Positions 16,361 through 24,244 of a stretch of DNA of 64,000 nucleotides are shown here, piece after piece. The DNA is from Hymenobacter setariae (GTDB lineage: Bacteria; Bacteroidota; Bacteroidia; Cytophagales; Hymenobacteraceae): assembly GCF_007713685.1 (NCBI RefSeq), contig NZ_VMRJ01000004.1, positions 407,700-471,699 on the forward strand. Reading direction: 5' to 3'. The notes below the pieces were generated by a model. The model searched no databases. It was not told the origin of the DNA and saw only the letters and a list, made by a program, of their open reading frames with translations. How positions within the stretch are numbered: position 1 is the first letter of the stretch; each line of letters begins with the position of its first letter. The position numbers and the translations under genes were made by a program.

Positions 16361-17305
16361 ATGACAACCGCCGCGTTGAGCGCCAGCTACGAGGAATTAA
16401 CTTTTGCCACGGGCCGCGACCTACATACGCTGCTGCCCCCGGGCATTCAGCGCGAAGTGGGCCACTTCAACGTGTTTGATATGGGCGACCTCTGGCAGGG
16501 TTCACTGCGGCGGCCCCCCGCGCCTTATGCCTGCCGCTCGTTCTACAAAATCAGTCTCGCGCATAGTCGCAGTCGCACCGACTACGCCGACCAAACGATT
16601 GCGATTGAGCCCAACATGCTGGTTTTTTCAACCCCCAAGGTACCGTTCCATTGGCGGCCGGTTGAGCCGCAGCAGGGGCATTTCTGTCTCTTTACGGCCG
16701 AGTTTTTGTTGCCCGTGCTCGGAGGAGCTACTCCCGACGAGCTGCCCCTGTTCCAGACCGCGGGGTACCCCGTCTTTCAACTGACGCCTGCCGAAGCCGG
16801 GCGGGCGGCCGTCCTCTTTGCCCAGATGCAGGAGGAGCTGGCTTCGAACTATGCCCATAAGTACGACCTGCTGCGGGCCTACGTGCTGGAGCTGCTGCAC
16901 CTGGGTCAGAAGCGGCAGCCTGCCACTACGCTGCCCCCGGCCCACTCGGCGGCAGCCCGACTCTCCTCCCGCTTTGTGGAATTGCTGGAGCAGCAGTTTC
17001 CCCTTACTACCCCCCAGCAACGCGTGCAGGTGCGCACCGCCACCGACTACGCTAACCTCTTGGCCGTGCACGTCAACCATCTCAACAAGGTGCTCAAGCG
17101 CAGCACCGGCCGCACCACTACCGACCTGATCGGCGGGCGCGTGGCGCAGGAGGCCAAAGTCCTGTTGCAGCAAACGGACTGGACGCTGTGGGAAATTGCC
17201 GACTGCCTAGGCTTCGTGGATGTGGCGCACTTCTCACATTTCTTCCGGCGCTATGCTGCCGTGAGCCCCGGTGCGTTTCGCACGGTAGTGGTCGAGCCGG
17301 CTTGA
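16361..17305 (+). CDS. AraC-family transcriptional regulator
   Basis: A 314-aa one-component regulator. Residues 20-190 form a cupin-like sensing domain (REVGHFNVFDMGDLWQ, SFYKISLAHS, HFCLFTAEFLLPVL). The C-terminal 100 residues hold two HTH units: TDYANLLAVHVNHLNKVLKR with TGRTTTDLIGGRV, then WTLWEIADCLGFVDVAHFSH with FFRRYAAVSPGAFR. It is 93 bases upstream of an SDR gene in the same direction, a pairing repeated at 51276/52281 and 57787/58801, so the SDR is its likely target. It is a relative of the regulator at 57787 (shared FYKISLA/FYKITLA and CLFTAEFL/CLFTADFL). Effector unknown. Confidence 0.9.
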   Translation: MTTAALSASYEELTFATGRDLHTLLPPGIQREVGHFNVFDMGDLWQGSLRRPPAPYACRSFYKISLAHSRSRTDYADQTIAIEPNMLVFSTPKVPFHWRPVEPQQGHFCLFTAEFLLPVLGGATPDELPLFQTAGYPVFQLTPAEAGRAAVLFAQMQEELASNYAHKYDLLRAYVLELLHLGQKRQPATTLPPAHSAAARLSSRFVELLEQQFPLTTPQQRVQVRTATDYANLLAVHVNHLNKVLKRSTGRTTTDLIGGRVAQEAKVLLQQTDWTLWEIADCLGFVDVAHFSHFFRRYAAVSPGAFRTVVVEPA

Positions 17306-17357
17306 TTTATACAACAAGCGGATTGGCGGGTACAACCCTGTTGGCAGATGGACCGGG

Positions 17358-17365
17358 GACCTTTG
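17358..17365 (+). promoter_or_regulatory. GACCTTTG box, candidate Bacteroidota -7 element
   Basis: The octamer GACCTTTG lies 32 bases before the SDR start at 17398. It differs from the Bacteroidota -7 consensus TAnnTTTG only at its first base, and the same octamer stands before the SDR genes at 52281 and 58801. A TTG lies upstream, but the spacing is not ideal. Confidence 0.4.
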
Positions 17366-17397
17366 TCGTGTTCTAGTAACGCAACAAACAGCCTCTT

Positions 17398-18150
17398 ATG
17401 AGTATTTCCAAAATCGCCCTGCTCACGGGCGGCAGCCGGGGCCTGGGCAAAGACATGGCCCTGAAGCTGGCCCAACAGGGCATTGATGTTATCCTAACCT
17501 ATCGCAGCCAGCAAGCCGAAGCCGAAGGCGTAGTAGCCGAGATCAAGGCCCTAGGTCAACAGGCCGTCGCCTTACCCCTCAATACCGCCAACCTGAGCAC
17601 CTTCGCAGCTTTCTTCAGCCAGGTGTCCACCGTCCTGGCCAGCACCTTCAGCACCGACCGGTTCGATTTTCTTATCAATAACGCCGGCACTAGTCTGATT
17701 AGTCCGATTGCCGAGATGACCGAAGCGCAGTTTGACGACATGCTGAACGTGCACTTCAAGGGCGTGTACTTCCTCACCCAGCGAGCGCTGCCACTGCTAC
17801 GCGACGGCGGCCGCATCCTCAATATCTCGTCGGGGTCTACGCGCAGCTCCTTCGTGGGCGTCTCGGCCTACGCCGCGATGAAAGGGGCCGTGGAGGTCTT
17901 CACGCGCTACCTGGCCCTGGAACTAGGGCCGCGAGGCATTGCGGCCAACGTGGTGGCGCCCGGCGGGGTATTTGGCGGTGGCGCCATGCCCGATACGCCC
18001 GAGATGCGCGCCTACGTGGGCCAGTTGGCAGCGCTGGGCCGCACGGCCGAGCCCGATGACATTGGGGGCGTGGTCGCGTTCCTCTGCACCGGGGCGGCCC
18101 GCTGGGTGAACGGCCAGCGCCTAGAGGTAAGCGGCGGGGTAATGTTGTAG
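17398..18150 (+). CDS. SDR-family oxidoreductase
   Basis: A 250-aa short-chain dehydrogenase/reductase. The Rossmann motif TGGSRGLGKDMAL is at about 9-21, with YRSQ after the second strand suggesting NADP(H). NNAG lies at about 98-101. The catalytic set is Ser in NISSGSTRS, then YAAMK (Tyr160, Lys164 by position). The tail RWVNGQRLEVSGGVML is typical of classical SDRs. It is cytosolic and probably tetrameric. The AraC gene just upstream is the likely regulator. Substrate cannot be told from sequence. Confidence 0.92.
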   Translation: MSISKIALLTGGSRGLGKDMALKLAQQGIDVILTYRSQQAEAEGVVAEIKALGQQAVALPLNTANLSTFAAFFSQVSTVLASTFSTDRFDFLINNAGTSLISPIAEMTEAQFDDMLNVHFKGVYFLTQRALPLLRDGGRILNISSGSTRSSFVGVSAYAAMKGAVEVFTRYLALELGPRGIAANVVAPGGVFGGGAMPDTPEMRAYVGQLAALGRTAEPDDIGGVVAFLCTGAARWVNGQRLEVSGGVML

Positions 18151-18250
18151 CCGTAAAGGCTGTGCACCGCTCCGCCCGATAAGGATTCTACCCGATACGG
18201 ATTCTACCACTAGTACGCCTGATTTTTCCACGGCCTGCTATGTTAAATAG

Positions 18251-18286
18251 CGGGGTCGAGCGGCCTGATGAGGCCGCTCGACCCCG
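18251..18286. terminator. Perfect 16-bp hairpin after the SDR gene
   Basis: CGGGGTCGAGCGGCCT at 18251-18266 pairs perfectly with 18271-18286 around the 4-base loop GATG. The hairpin is very GC-rich and lies 100 bases after the SDR stop. No T-run follows, so it may be an RNA 3' stabiliser or a transcription barrier rather than a classical terminator. The rest of 18151-18695 has no gene; an ORF of 114 codons that begins inside this hairpin is not credible. Confidence 0.7.
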
Positions 18287-18340
18287 CTCGGGAGCCGCTC
18301 GCAGCTACGCTGTTTTGCACTAGCATTAAGGCAACCACTT

Positions 18341-18374
18341 TCACAGTCATTGAATGTTCGTTTAACGACTGTGA
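18341..18374 (+). repeat. Palindromic intergenic element, copy A
   Basis: TCACAGTC (18341-18348) pairs with GACTGTGA (18367-18374) around an 18-base loop containing TTCGTTTAA, and is followed by CAAGCT. It belongs to a set of five such elements in this window (also near 21358, 23368, 26279 and 30385) that share the loop and flanks but differ in the stem bases. Confidence 0.6.
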
Positions 18375-18695
18375 CAAGCTATGGCGGGAGCAGCTGTTCG
18401 GCCTTCTTCTAGCAGCCGGCAAGGGGCTAAACCTGTCGGGGAGCAGCCCCGGGGCCGATTGGCGAAAGGGGCCAGCAACTGGGGCGCCAGTCGGCGGGCT
18501 TTTCGCAAGTGAGGTGTGCCCCTTGCCCCACCTGCTACAAACTGGTAGCCCGTGGGTCCGCAGCCCAGCAGGCCTTCCCCAGCAGGCGCAACGCGGGCGT
18601 GGGGCTAGTTGAGGAGCGAGCGAAAGTTTGCCGCGTGACGAGGCGATTATACGCCTAGGCTGTTATACGCCTTCACCCCCCTAACCTGAAAAGCC

Positions 18696-18992
18696 ATGAG
18701 TGCCTATGTCATCTTTGTCCGGGACCGCATTACCGACCCGGAAGAGTTCCGCCAGTATGAACAAAGCGCCGGCGCCGCCGCGGCCGGGCATCCGCTGACC
18801 CCGCTGGCCTTTTATGGCGCGCTCGACACGTTAGAAGGCCCGCTCGTGGACGGGGCGGTCGTGCTGGAGTTTCCAACGGTCGCGGCTGCGCGCGCCTGGT
18901 ATGAAAGCCCGCTTTATCAGGCGGCGCTTCCCCACCGGTTAAAGGGCGCCGAGTATCGGGTCTTCATTGTCGAGGGCCTAGCGGCGCGGTAA
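18696..18992 (+). CDS. DUF1330 family protein
   Basis: A 98-aa protein of the DUF1330 type, a dimeric ferredoxin-like fold: MSAYVIFVRDRITDPEEFRQ, a central PLAFYGALDTLEGPLVDGAV, then VLEFPTVAAARAWYESPLYQ and a terminal YRVFIVEG. The full usual length is present. The family has no settled function and is often found near oxidoreductases or in stress-related operons. It stands alone here, followed by a long terminator hairpin. Confidence 0.9.
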   Translation: MSAYVIFVRDRITDPEEFRQYEQSAGAAAAGHPLTPLAFYGALDTLEGPLVDGAVVLEFPTVAAARAWYESPLYQAALPHRLKGAEYRVFIVEGLAAR

Positions 18993-19003
18993 ACAGCCGG
19001 ACA

Positions 19004-19062
19004 CTACCCGCAAACAGGCGCCGTTACTACCTTATCCAGTAATGGCGCCTGTTTGCGGGTAG
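19004..19062. terminator. 25-bp stem hairpin downstream of the DUF1330 gene
   Basis: Arms at 19004-19028 and 19038-19062 pair over 25 positions (19 perfect bases beginning CTACCCGCAAACAGG, then six more with one G-T pair) around a 9-base loop. It lies 11 bases after the stop codon at 18992. This is the longest stem in the window. It lacks a T-tract, so it may act on either strand as a terminator or mRNA end. Confidence 0.75.
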
Positions 19063-19272
19063 GCTACTAGCCAACCGCACGACGGGTAGACCGTGACCAG
19101 TAAGGAAGACCGGTCCGATAACGATACATTATGTTCAACTGGCTGTGGCGTGTAGTAGGTGGGGGCCCTGCGTAGTCAGACGGGCAGCCAGTGGCGACTA
19201 CTTTGCCCCAGCCGATGCAACTTGCTCCTTTCCCAGCGGCTCCGACATGCCGGAGCCTTCTTTCTGTTGCTC

Positions 19273-19938
19273 ATGTCTCGCTCGTACCTGCTACTGGCTA
19301 GCTGCTTGCTGCTACCCGCCCTCACGTATGCCCAGTTCGGGGTGCGCGCCGGCGCCACCAGCACCTCGTTCCACACCCCCAATCCCCGTGCCGACCCCTC
19401 GGCCACCACGGGCTGGCGGGTGGGCTACCACCTGGGTGTTTTCTACGAGCGGCCGCTCGCCCACCGGCTCTCCTTCGTCCCGGAGCTGAGCTATAGCCGC
19501 GAGAACTTGGATTTAAATACCTCCGATTACCGCTCACTGGCCACGGCCTATGCTGGTAGCTATCGGCTCACCCGCTCTTATCTCACCCTACCCCTGCTGT
19601 TGCGTGCGACAGCAGGCCCTTGGTATGTAGAAGCGGGGCCTCAAGCCGCCTACCTCGTGGGCGGACGCGAGGTCGGGCACGAGTATCACTTCAATGGGGG
19701 CGCCTCGTACACGCAGCAGGTGGACCGCGCCGCGACGGCCCGCTATAAACGCTTCGATGTGGGCGTAGACGTGGGGGTGGGGGTGAAGCTGCCGGCCGGC
19801 TTGGGCCTGAGCCTGCGTGCGTACCAGGGGCTCCGCTCGCTCGCACTGGACTCGCCCGCGGAAGCGGCTTACACGGGTCGACTGCTACGCCGCACGCTCC
19901 AAGCCTCACTGAGCTATCAAATCAAGTCCGCCTCCTAG
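19273..19938 (+). CDS. PorT-like outer-membrane beta-barrel protein
   Basis: From the ATG at 19273 the product is 221 aa: a signal peptide (MSRSYLLLASCLLLPALTYA, cleavage after TYA), then alternating strands typical of the small PorT/OmpW-like barrels of Bacteroidota: FGVRAGATSTSFHTP, WRVGYHLGVFYERPLA, RLSFVPELSYSRENL, YLTLPLLLRATAGPWYVEAG, FDVGVDVGVGVKLPAGLGLS and a final barrel strand LQASLSYQIKSAS. The longer ORF from 19159 adds only unlikely sequence before the signal peptide. It should sit in the outer membrane. Role unknown. Confidence 0.88.
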   Translation: MSRSYLLLASCLLLPALTYAQFGVRAGATSTSFHTPNPRADPSATTGWRVGYHLGVFYERPLAHRLSFVPELSYSRENLDLNTSDYRSLATAYAGSYRLTRSYLTLPLLLRATAGPWYVEAGPQAAYLVGGREVGHEYHFNGGASYTQQVDRAATARYKRFDVGVDVGVGVKLPAGLGLSLRAYQGLRSLALDSPAEAAYTGRLLRRTLQASLSYQIKSAS

Positions 19939-20014
19939 GAGCAGCAGGTCCCCGGCGGCACTTGCCCTCCTTTTTTTACGTGTTGTAGTCCGTCGTTTAC
20001 AGCATGTAAAAGCT

Positions 20015-20473
20015 TTACCTACTGTTGTTTAAGTAATCTTGGGCAGTTTCTCTTGCTTTCTTGGAAGCTTTAGGATGAGCAATAACTACCTGATATAGCC
20101 TCTTAATAGGCTGCCCAGCAACCAGCGCCTGCCCAGAGTTAGCGATTCGGCGGACCATTGTAACCGTGATATCGGTTGGGTGGCGGTACAGTGATTTAAC
20201 CAGTTCGGCTTCGTACTCAGGATAACTCTCTATCCCATGTAATATCGACCGCAGTACCCCAGCACTCTCATCCTCTGGAAATCGCTCTAATAGTTGAAAA
20301 AGTGGAATCAAGGCTTCGCGAGGACCTTCCTTTTCTGTCCATAATTCTTGCAATAAATCGTCTAGAGCCAGCCAGTTACCATCCTCTGTGGGCTGAAAAT
20401 TTTCAATATCACGCAGAATGACCGGTACAGGACGCATAAAAAAGGCAGTGGAATAGAGTGACTGTAGCGGCAA
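20015..20473 (-). CDS. HEAT-like / immunity-type hypothetical protein
   Basis: A 152-aa, acidic, all-helical protein: WLALDDLLQELWTEKEGPRE, LIPLFQLLERFPEDESAGVL, SILHGIESYPEYEAELVKSL, then RIANSGQALVAGQPIKRLYQ. The pattern of short helical repeats around GVLxSILHGIE is that of HEAT-like immunity proteins of polymorphic toxin systems, but no toxin gene is near, so I leave the role open. The start may be Met13 (MRPVPVILRD). It is the last gene of a run of minus-strand small genes between 20.0 and 26.7 kb. Confidence 0.6.
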   Translation of the reverse strand: MPLQSLYSTAFFMRPVPVILRDIENFQPTEDGNWLALDDLLQELWTEKEGPREALIPLFQLLERFPEDESAGVLRSILHGIESYPEYEAELVKSLYRHPTDITVTMVRRIANSGQALVAGQPIKRLYQVVIAHPKASKKARETAQDYLNNSR

Positions 20474-20622
20474 AGTACTACACTAGCTAACACAGCTTAG
20501 CATGGTAGAAACCATTACTTTTCCGCGACGTGTCTTCGAAGAAATCTTATGTTAATCAACTATTCCAAGTTAGGAAATAGGGCATCTAGCTCTCTCATTG
20601 CTCCTAAAATCCTAGTTATTTC

Positions 20623-21207
20623 TTATTTCCAGGTAATGGAGGCAATGGCCTGTCGGAACAAGGCCCAGGTCTGCTGATTCGTCGGCCCGGGATGACTCCG
20701 GGCGGTGCCCATAAAGGCAACTAGCGTATTGGCGCGGGTGTAGAACGCATATGTCTGGATAATATCCATTGCTACTTTTGGGTTGCGATAGGTTGCCTCG
20801 ATGATGGCTAGTTTTCCGTTAGCCAGTAGCGTATCCCGTAACGTGAGTCCTTGCAGTTGCTCAGGAAACGCTCGCAGATTATTTGCCAATGTCTGAGCTG
20901 CTTTCTTGGCCTGGAATACTCCTGGCCGCTGCTCAACGGTGAGGACAATGGTTTCGCGCAAGAGCGTATCGACGGCAGAGGTATTCAAGAACAGGTGCCG
21001 TTGACGATAGGTAGGACCCTTTTTAGCGCCCCATAGGCCGGAGCTATCATAGTCGAGAGCTTTCCAAGCTCTAGGAAGTTGCACTGTAATCGCCCCAAGG
21101 TCATACTTTTTAGCTAACGTCTTGGTAGCCGCCAGCGGTGGGGTGTCAGACGCACAGCTCGCGAGAAGCAGTCCCATCAAAGCATAGGGTCGTACAAGAG
21201 GCAACAT
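20623..21207 (-). CDS. Lipoprotein of unknown function
   Basis: A 194-aa protein with a lipoprotein signal (ALMGLLLASCASDTPPLA; lipobox LASC, Cys at about 18), so it should be anchored to a membrane facing the periplasm. The mature part is a compact alpha/beta domain with YDLGAITVQLPRAWKALDYD, a central IVLTVEQRPGVFQAKKAAQT and AIIEATYRNPKVAMDIIQTY. The final stretch, TNQQTWALFRQAIASITWK, resembles the end of small stress or PsbP-like lipoproteins. I do not recognise the family. It stands alone, with 150 bases to the next gene and 300 upstream. Confidence 0.7.
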   Translation of the reverse strand: MLPLVRPYALMGLLLASCASDTPPLAATKTLAKKYDLGAITVQLPRAWKALDYDSSGLWGAKKGPTYRQRHLFLNTSAVDTLLRETIVLTVEQRPGVFQAKKAAQTLANNLRAFPEQLQGLTLRDTLLANGKLAIIEATYRNPKVAMDIIQTYAFYTRANTLVAFMGTARSHPGPTNQQTWALFRQAIASITWK

Positions 21208-21357
21208 AAATAATCATCCCGTCTAGACCAACGGTGGGTTACTGGTTTGCTTAGCCAAAAGTAGTCGTTAGCGGGAGTGGCTGTTTGAGTAATTACTCTA
21301 TTCCAACTTCCTAGCTAGAGAGACTTTCTTAAACGAGGACCACTAAGCTTTATAGAG

Positions 21358-21402
21358 GAGCTTGTCACGTTTCTTAAACCAACAGTTAAGTAAGGTGACA
21401 AG
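21358..21402 (-). repeat. Palindromic intergenic element, copy B
   Basis: CTTGTCAC (21361-21368) pairs with GTGACAAG (21395-21402). Read on the minus strand, the loop contains GGTTTAAG, matching the other elements. Its outer 11-mer GAGCTTGTCAC (21358-21368) is identical to the end of the element at 26226-26317, and the next bases, TTTCTTAAAC, are shared as well. Confidence 0.6.
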
Positions 21403-21511
21403 ACCGTTAATGTCGGCTGACATCAGAAGCTAACCCTTTGCTGGCGATGCGTTTTGCTTGCCTTAACCCTTCATTCAAAGGATGTGAAATGGGGCTGGGC
21501 TTATAAAGTGG

Positions 21512-22069
21512 CTACTTCGGCTGCCAAGTTTGGTCAAATACTCTAGCCTGAGGTCCAATAGCGCCAAGGTTTAGGGTCAACGTATTTTGGTCCTCTCCTG
21601 AACTAGTTGGCTCATCTAGTACAAGGCAAAAAGCGATGAGCAGCTCGGCGTCACTGTCCTCATCCGCCCATAGTTTGTAATTGTCCCCCTCGAACCAAGT
21701 AACGCGTGCCTGCTGCCACCACGCAATTTGGCGCTCGTTCTTGTAGACCGAGTGTTTGGTGCCTCGATGCCCATAGATGTCGTAGACGTCGGCGCCATAG
21801 CGGCAGCGGTAATGACTTTTCCAAACGGATTCCGTGCGAAAATCTAGCACATTGCGGTCCCAGCGGGTAAGCTGGTAGCGGAGGGAAAACCACGTCAACT
21901 GTTGGTGTAAAGACCAGCGCGGCCGGGTGTCCGCTTTGCTGGCGAATAGCTGTACTTGGCGGCGGGTTTGCAGCAGGTGCTGAGAAGCAACGTGAGTAGG
22001 TTGCTTGTTGATAAAAATGTGGTATCTGGCTCCTAGCGCTAATTTCTGCTGATTAATATCAATTTCCAT
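21512..22069 (-). CDS. Conserved-looking hypothetical protein
   Basis: A 185-aa soluble protein from ATG: MEIDINQQKLALGARYHIFI, WSLHQQLTWFSLRYQLTRWD, DVYDIYGHRGTKHSVYKNER, WWQQARVTWFEGDNYKLWAD and ELLIAFCLVLDEPTSS. The strand-rich layout with the aromatic VYDIYGHRG and ITWFEGDNYK segments recalls tubby/LURP-one-like folds, but this is only an impression. No signal peptide. A short gap of 35 bases separates it from the ORF ending at 22105, so it may belong to the same transcript as the two genes upstream. Confidence 0.6.
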   Translation of the reverse strand: MEIDINQQKLALGARYHIFINKQPTHVASQHLLQTRRQVQLFASKADTRPRWSLHQQLTWFSLRYQLTRWDRNVLDFRTESVWKSHYRCRYGADVYDIYGHRGTKHSVYKNERQIAWWQQARVTWFEGDNYKLWADEDSDAELLIAFCLVLDEPTSSGEDQNTLTLNLGAIGPQARVFDQTWQPK

Positions 22070-22104
22070 CGCTAAGGGATAGCAAACGACTTGTTAAAGG
22101 GATT

Positions 22105-22485
22105 TCAAAACGGTTCGATATCGATTTTTATGTAAAACAGCGATGGTTTGCCGTCTTGGCCTAAGGCTTCAAAAGTAGCCGTTTCTGCCCTCCAATAAAG
22201 GGTGTAAAAAAACGACCCAAAAAACCTGCGTTTCCAGCCCGCCAGGGCATTCTCATTAGCTCTCCAAAAAACGGTCCTTTTTTGGAGGGGAGTAGAATTA
22301 CGTAGTGAGTGGTTGTTCAGTAAAACGAGCGTTAGAATTAGTGCCGTACTGGGCGTTGAAGCAGGACTACTCAATAAACAGCGGCAGTTGTTCAATTCTC
22401 TGGAAGCACTCCGGATCTGGGACTTCGAAGCCCAAGTACATGTAGTAGTCGTAACCAAACTCAACGGCCTTGTTCCGGGTGTCAT
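22105..22485 (-). CDS. Possible small protein overlapping the 3' end of the next gene
   Basis: The 87 codons downstream of the gene at 22367 (bases 22105-22366) are open and protein-like, with a short hydrophobic start (TALILTLVLLNN) and then RRFFGSFFYTLYWRAETATF and KPSLFYIKIDIEPF. The upstream part of this ORF only shadows the 22367-22855 gene. The part that looks real has no ATG, GTG or TTG, so it could be a gene that lost its start or a C-terminal remnant. Low support. Confidence 0.3.
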   Translation of the reverse strand: MTPGTRPLSLVTTTTCTWASKSQIRSASRELNNCRCLLSSPASTPSTALILTLVLLNNHSLRNSTPLQKRTVFWRANENALAGWKRRFFGSFFYTLYWRAETATFEALGQDGKPSLFYIKIDIEPF

Positions 22486-22855
22486 CTACTAGCCGAAACC
22501 ATAGGCATTCGCGTAGGGCCAGGGCCACTAGGGCACCCAAATCAGAAAGGGGAAAGGCGCGCACGCCGTTTTCGACCCGCTGGTACACCGCCTGGAGCGA
22601 GTCGTCCGTGTTCCCCAGCCAGTGGATTTCCACGGACTCGAGCTCGACGTGCACCGAGCCAGCGAGGAAGAGCCGGGCGGCTTGCACGTACCGTGCTTCG
22701 ACGGCCAAGTATTCGTCTAGATGCAGGTGCTGTCCCGCAAACGCTCTCCCCACGTCGCTGATGGCGGTCCACTCGTCGGGCAAGTAATGCCCCTGTTCGT
22801 TGCGGAAAAGCGGGTTGTACTTGGTCACCCGTTTATAAAACGAACTTTTGCGCAT
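22367..22855 (-). CDS. Hypothetical protein, possible immunity type
   Basis: A 162-aa acidic protein: MRKSSFYKRVTKYNPLFRNE, YLPDEWTAISDVGRAFAGQH, YVQAARLFLAGSVHVELESV, WLGNTDDSLQAVYQRVENGV and FRLVDDTRNKAVEFGYDYYM ending IEQLPLFIE. The small acidic two-part fold (a DEWTAISDVG segment, then an alpha/beta half with FGYDYYMYLG) is what many contact-toxin immunity proteins look like. No toxin is encoded nearby. It is probably transcribed with the gene at 22920-23306, 64 bases upstream on the same strand. Confidence 0.6.
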   Translation of the reverse strand: MRKSSFYKRVTKYNPLFRNEQGHYLPDEWTAISDVGRAFAGQHLHLDEYLAVEARYVQAARLFLAGSVHVELESVEIHWLGNTDDSLQAVYQRVENGVRAFPLSDLGALVALALRECLWFRLVDDTRNKAVEFGYDYYMYLGFEVPDPECFQRIEQLPLFIE

Positions 22856-22919
22856 AGGGTGCCCCAGATAAAGTGGCCAAGGAGTACCTCTCGTCGTGGT
22901 CTTCCAAAGTTACTCAGGT

Positions 22920-23306
22920 TTAGCAAAATGGTCGCGCAGGTAAATAGCCATCCATATAAAAGTCCAGGTAACTAAAATCGCGGTTCAGTTCACTGCTCCA
23001 CACGGCGGCCAATAAATCGCCCCAGGAGCGAAAGCTGCACGCCATAAAGTGCCCGCCTGCTACCACGGGTGCCCCAGCCGAGTTGTGCTGGTGCCAATCG
23101 CCCCCGGTCCACACCTGGCGTTCAAGAATGGACTGCCGGATAGCTTCGAGGTAGGGGTGCCATTCCACCGCATAGCCAGCTAGGTAATCCGGCCAGCGCA
23201 TGCCTTGCTGGAAGCTGTAAGTGCCGCCTAAGTTGTCCAAGTTGAAGCCGCCCTCGTGGGTATCGAGACTATCGTGGCTCTGCCACGTGACGGGGAGGTA
23301 GTGCAT
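22920..23306 (-). CDS. Hypothetical protein, acidic and aromatic
   Basis: A 128-aa protein starting MHYLPVTWQSHDSLDTHEGG, with NLGGTYSFQQGMRWPDYLAG, RQVWTGGDWHQHNSAGAPVV and FSYLDFYMDGYLPARPFC. It is unusually rich in Trp, Tyr and Asp, has no signal peptide and shows a clear ATG start. It is the first gene of a likely two- or three-gene unit with 22367-22855. Family unknown; size and composition again fit an immunity-like protein. Confidence 0.6.
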   Translation of the reverse strand: MHYLPVTWQSHDSLDTHEGGFNLDNLGGTYSFQQGMRWPDYLAGYAVEWHPYLEAIRQSILERQVWTGGDWHQHNSAGAPVVAGGHFMACSFRSWGDLLAAVWSSELNRDFSYLDFYMDGYLPARPFC

Positions 23307-23367
23307 AAAGTGAAGTACATACCTAGCTTCAGTAGACCACTGGAAACGAGGAAGAAATGAAACAGCG

Positions 23368-23395
23368 GTTCACAAAAACGGTCGTTTGAGTGAAC
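23368..23395 (+). repeat. Palindromic intergenic element, copy C
   Basis: GTTCAC (23368-23373) pairs with GTGAAC (23390-23395) around a 16-base loop that holds TCGTTTGA, followed by AAACC. This is the shortest member of the set, with the loop motif and trailing A-rich flank kept but the stem bases changed. Confidence 0.45.
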
Positions 23396-23541
23396 AAACC
23401 ACCCTAGACACTACTAGCGGTGGATTTTGAACAGTAGGGGTTTAACCTAATCATTTAACCGAGGTCAACAGGCTCTAGCGTGCGCCGCCGCCTACTGCCA
23501 AGCAGCTAGGTTGGCTTACGGTGTGGTGAAACAAACAGGAG

Positions 23542-23883
23542 TCATTTGGGTCGGCGCAGGAGCGCATACATACGGGCATTGCCCGTTGCTTCGGAGAAGG
23601 AATTGCTGTTAACCAATTCGTACCCCTGCGCCTCCAACTCAGTTATTTTGCCCAGTAGGGGCGTGAAGTTGTAACTATAATTGCGGTATTTGCCCGTGAT
23701 GTTGGTGTCAACCACATCGAATTGGCCGGCTCCCGTGGAGATGCGCAAATTGTCGCCTGTTAAGACAAGGGAAATGTAGTCGTATCGCTTGGGCTCCGCG
23801 GGGGCTTTGGCCGCCAGGATGCCGCCTGCTACGAGCAGGCTCAAGAGCAGGACAAGAAGTTTAGGGGCGTATTTGCTAAGCAT
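23542..23883 (-). CDS. Small secreted or anchored protein, DUF4177-like
   Basis: From the ATG at 23883 the product is 113 aa, with a signal peptide or anchor (LVLLLSLLVAGGILAAKA). The mature part reads KRYDYISLVLTGDNLRISTG, YSYNFTPLLGKITELEAQGY and ELVNSNSFSEATGNARMYAL, ending LLRRPK. The strand followed by a LxxxGYELV turn and a final YALLRR strand is the layout of DUF4177-like proteins that I know from Bacteroidota as a 'L..GWELV... YLLRR' pattern. Probably periplasmic. Function unknown. Confidence 0.7.
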   Translation of the reverse strand: MLSKYAPKLLVLLLSLLVAGGILAAKAPAEPKRYDYISLVLTGDNLRISTGAGQFDVVDTNITGKYRNYSYNFTPLLGKITELEAQGYELVNSNSFSEATGNARMYALLRRPK

Positions 23884-23952
23884 GGAGCTAAAGGATGGGA
23901 TGAGCAAGTGGTACGAAGGATAACAGGGCGCTATACCATTCGCAAACCTACT

Positions 23953-24102
23953 GTGGCTGTTGCAGAACTCAGTCGAGGACCTTATGTGCAGCCATTAGCA
24001 ACCAAATCTGACCCGCAAACCGGCTATAGCGCTGCATTTTGCAGGCTTTTATGCGTGCTGCGCCCGCTGGTTGAACGAGCCTGATAGTTCTGCAACAGCC
24101 AC
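23953..24102. mobile_element. 150-bp MITE-like element with 17-bp inverted ends
   Basis: GTGGCTGTTGCAGAACT at 23953-23969 is the perfect reverse complement of 24086-24102. The element is flanked by TACT on both sides (23949-23952 and 24103-24106), a plausible 4-bp target duplication. It has no coding capacity. The end sequence GGCTGTTGCA resembles ends of DDE-type insertion sequences, so a full-length IS elsewhere in the genome may mobilise it. Confidence 0.75.
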
Positions 24103-24139
24103 TACTGTTTTTCGAATTACTCTCTTCCCCACGCCAACG

Positions 24140-24165
24140 GCCTCGAAAACAGGATTTTTCGAGGC
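24140..24165. terminator. Hairpin with A/T arms
   Basis: GCCTCGAAAA (24140-24149) pairs with TTTTCGAGGC (24156-24165) around a 6-base loop. It is followed on the plus strand by TTCTTTAAAG and lies 75 bases beyond the stop of the minus-strand gene at 24245, where its terminator is expected. Confidence 0.55.
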
Positions 24166-24244
24166 TTCTTTAAAGAGGGTTTTTCGAAGGGGTCTCGAAC
24201 ATTAAAAAAAGCGGTTGGCTAAGAATACGCTGGTGCCTAGTCGG

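Noticed and set aside
18268..18612. 114-codon ORF after the SDR gene
   Set aside because: It begins inside a perfect hairpin and reads through a palindromic element; the protein has no sensible pattern.
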